NCBI GenBank assembly: GCA_017453605.1
Contig: JAFTEP010000096.1
Location: 1 to 6,490 of the forward strand
DNA: 6,490 nucleotides
Origin: Clostridia bacterium
Lineage (GTDB): Bacteria; Bacillota; Clostridia; Oscillospirales; SIG627
Reading direction: 5' to 3'
Shown here: positions 6,239-6,490 of the stretch, piece after piece
Layout of the letters: every line of letters begins with the position of its first letter
How positions within the stretch are numbered: position 1 is the stretch's first letter
Notes under the pieces: model-generated
The model's input: only the letters and a program-made list of their open reading frames with translations
Told to the model about the DNA's origin: nothing
Database searches by the model: none
Made by a program: the position numbers and the translations under genes

Positions 6239-6490
6239 ATGGCGGCGAAAGAAAAAGAGAAAAAATTAAATCAGGATGCCGACGCGGACCTCGCGGAGGG
6301 CAGAAAAAAGGCGATTTCGGCGGCGATGAGCCAGATAGAGAAAAAATACGGCAAGGGCTCCATTATGAAGCTCGGCGAGAACAGAAAAATGTCAGTGAGC
6401 GCGGTCTCGACCGGCTCGCTCTCGCTGGATCTGGCGCTCGGCATCGGCGGACTTCCGCGCGGAAGGATCGTCGAGATCTTCGGACCGGAA
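6239..6490 (+). CDS. recA: Recombinase RecA, N-terminal part, cut by window edge
   Basis: RecA forms an ATP-dependent filament on single-stranded DNA, carries out homologous strand exchange and triggers LexA self-cleavage. The 84 visible residues include the N-terminal helix that packs on the neighbouring subunit (KKAISAAMSQIEKKYGKGSI), followed by STGSLSLDLALGIGGLPRGR and IVEIFGPE. The window ends after the first residues of the Walker A motif (GPESSGKT in other RecA proteins), so the ATPase core is not seen. The N-terminus is about 16 residues longer than in E. coli RecA, and the extra part is Lys/Glu/Asp-rich and probably disordered. The start is supported by AAGGA (6227-6231) seven bases upstream. 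The gene is divergent from the kinase operon and has its own promoter. Confidence 0.97.
   Translation, partial: MAAKEKEKKLNQDADADLAEGRKKAISAAMSQIEKKYGKGSIMKLGENRKMSVSAVSTGSLSLDLALGIGGLPRGRIVEIFGPE

Noticed and set aside
6190..6490. Open frame starting with ATG at 6190 and overlapping recA in another frame
   Set aside because: It has no ribosome site, reads as an Arg/Gly/Lys-rich sequence and overlaps an unmistakable RecA reading frame.

Overview
The window looks like chromosomal DNA from an uncultured, strictly anaerobic bacterium, most likely a moderately GC-rich Clostridia-type Bacillota. The reasons are purine-rich Shine-Dalgarno sites, a clostridial-looking recA, tight gene packing and a gene for [FeFe]-hydrogenase maturation (hydE). 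The taxonomic call is an inference from the general look of the proteins, not from a database search.

Layout: a divergent intergenic region (about 5939-6238) separates two transcription units. To the right, on the plus strand, is the 5' end of recA, cut by the window edge just inside the Walker A motif. It has a near-consensus extended -10 promoter and an unusually GC-rich leader that could fold. To the left, on the minus strand, six genes follow each other with gaps of 12, 1, 32, -8 and 20 bases. In transcription order they are a PfkB-family hexose-phosphate kinase, a 3-TM membrane protein, a 4-TM membrane protein with a charged cytosolic tail, a divergent GH127/DUF1680-type glycoside hydrolase, HydE, and a short-chain dehydrogenase/reductase that runs off the left edge. 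A promoter-like sequence and an inverted repeat lie before the kinase gene. No terminator or clear internal promoter was seen between the genes, so they probably form one operon.

Functionally the operon mixes sugar metabolism (kinase, glycoside hydrolase, possibly the reductase) with two unrecognised membrane proteins and a radical SAM maturase. The maturase has no hydF, hydG or hydrogenase gene beside it in this window. The most interesting points are the translationally coupled hydE behind a cysteine-rich, divergent GH127-like gene, the coupled pair of small membrane proteins, and the structured recA leader. No mobile element, CRISPR array, tRNA or rRNA was seen. Nothing here proves a new system; the GH127-like/HydE pairing is the best candidate for a closer look.
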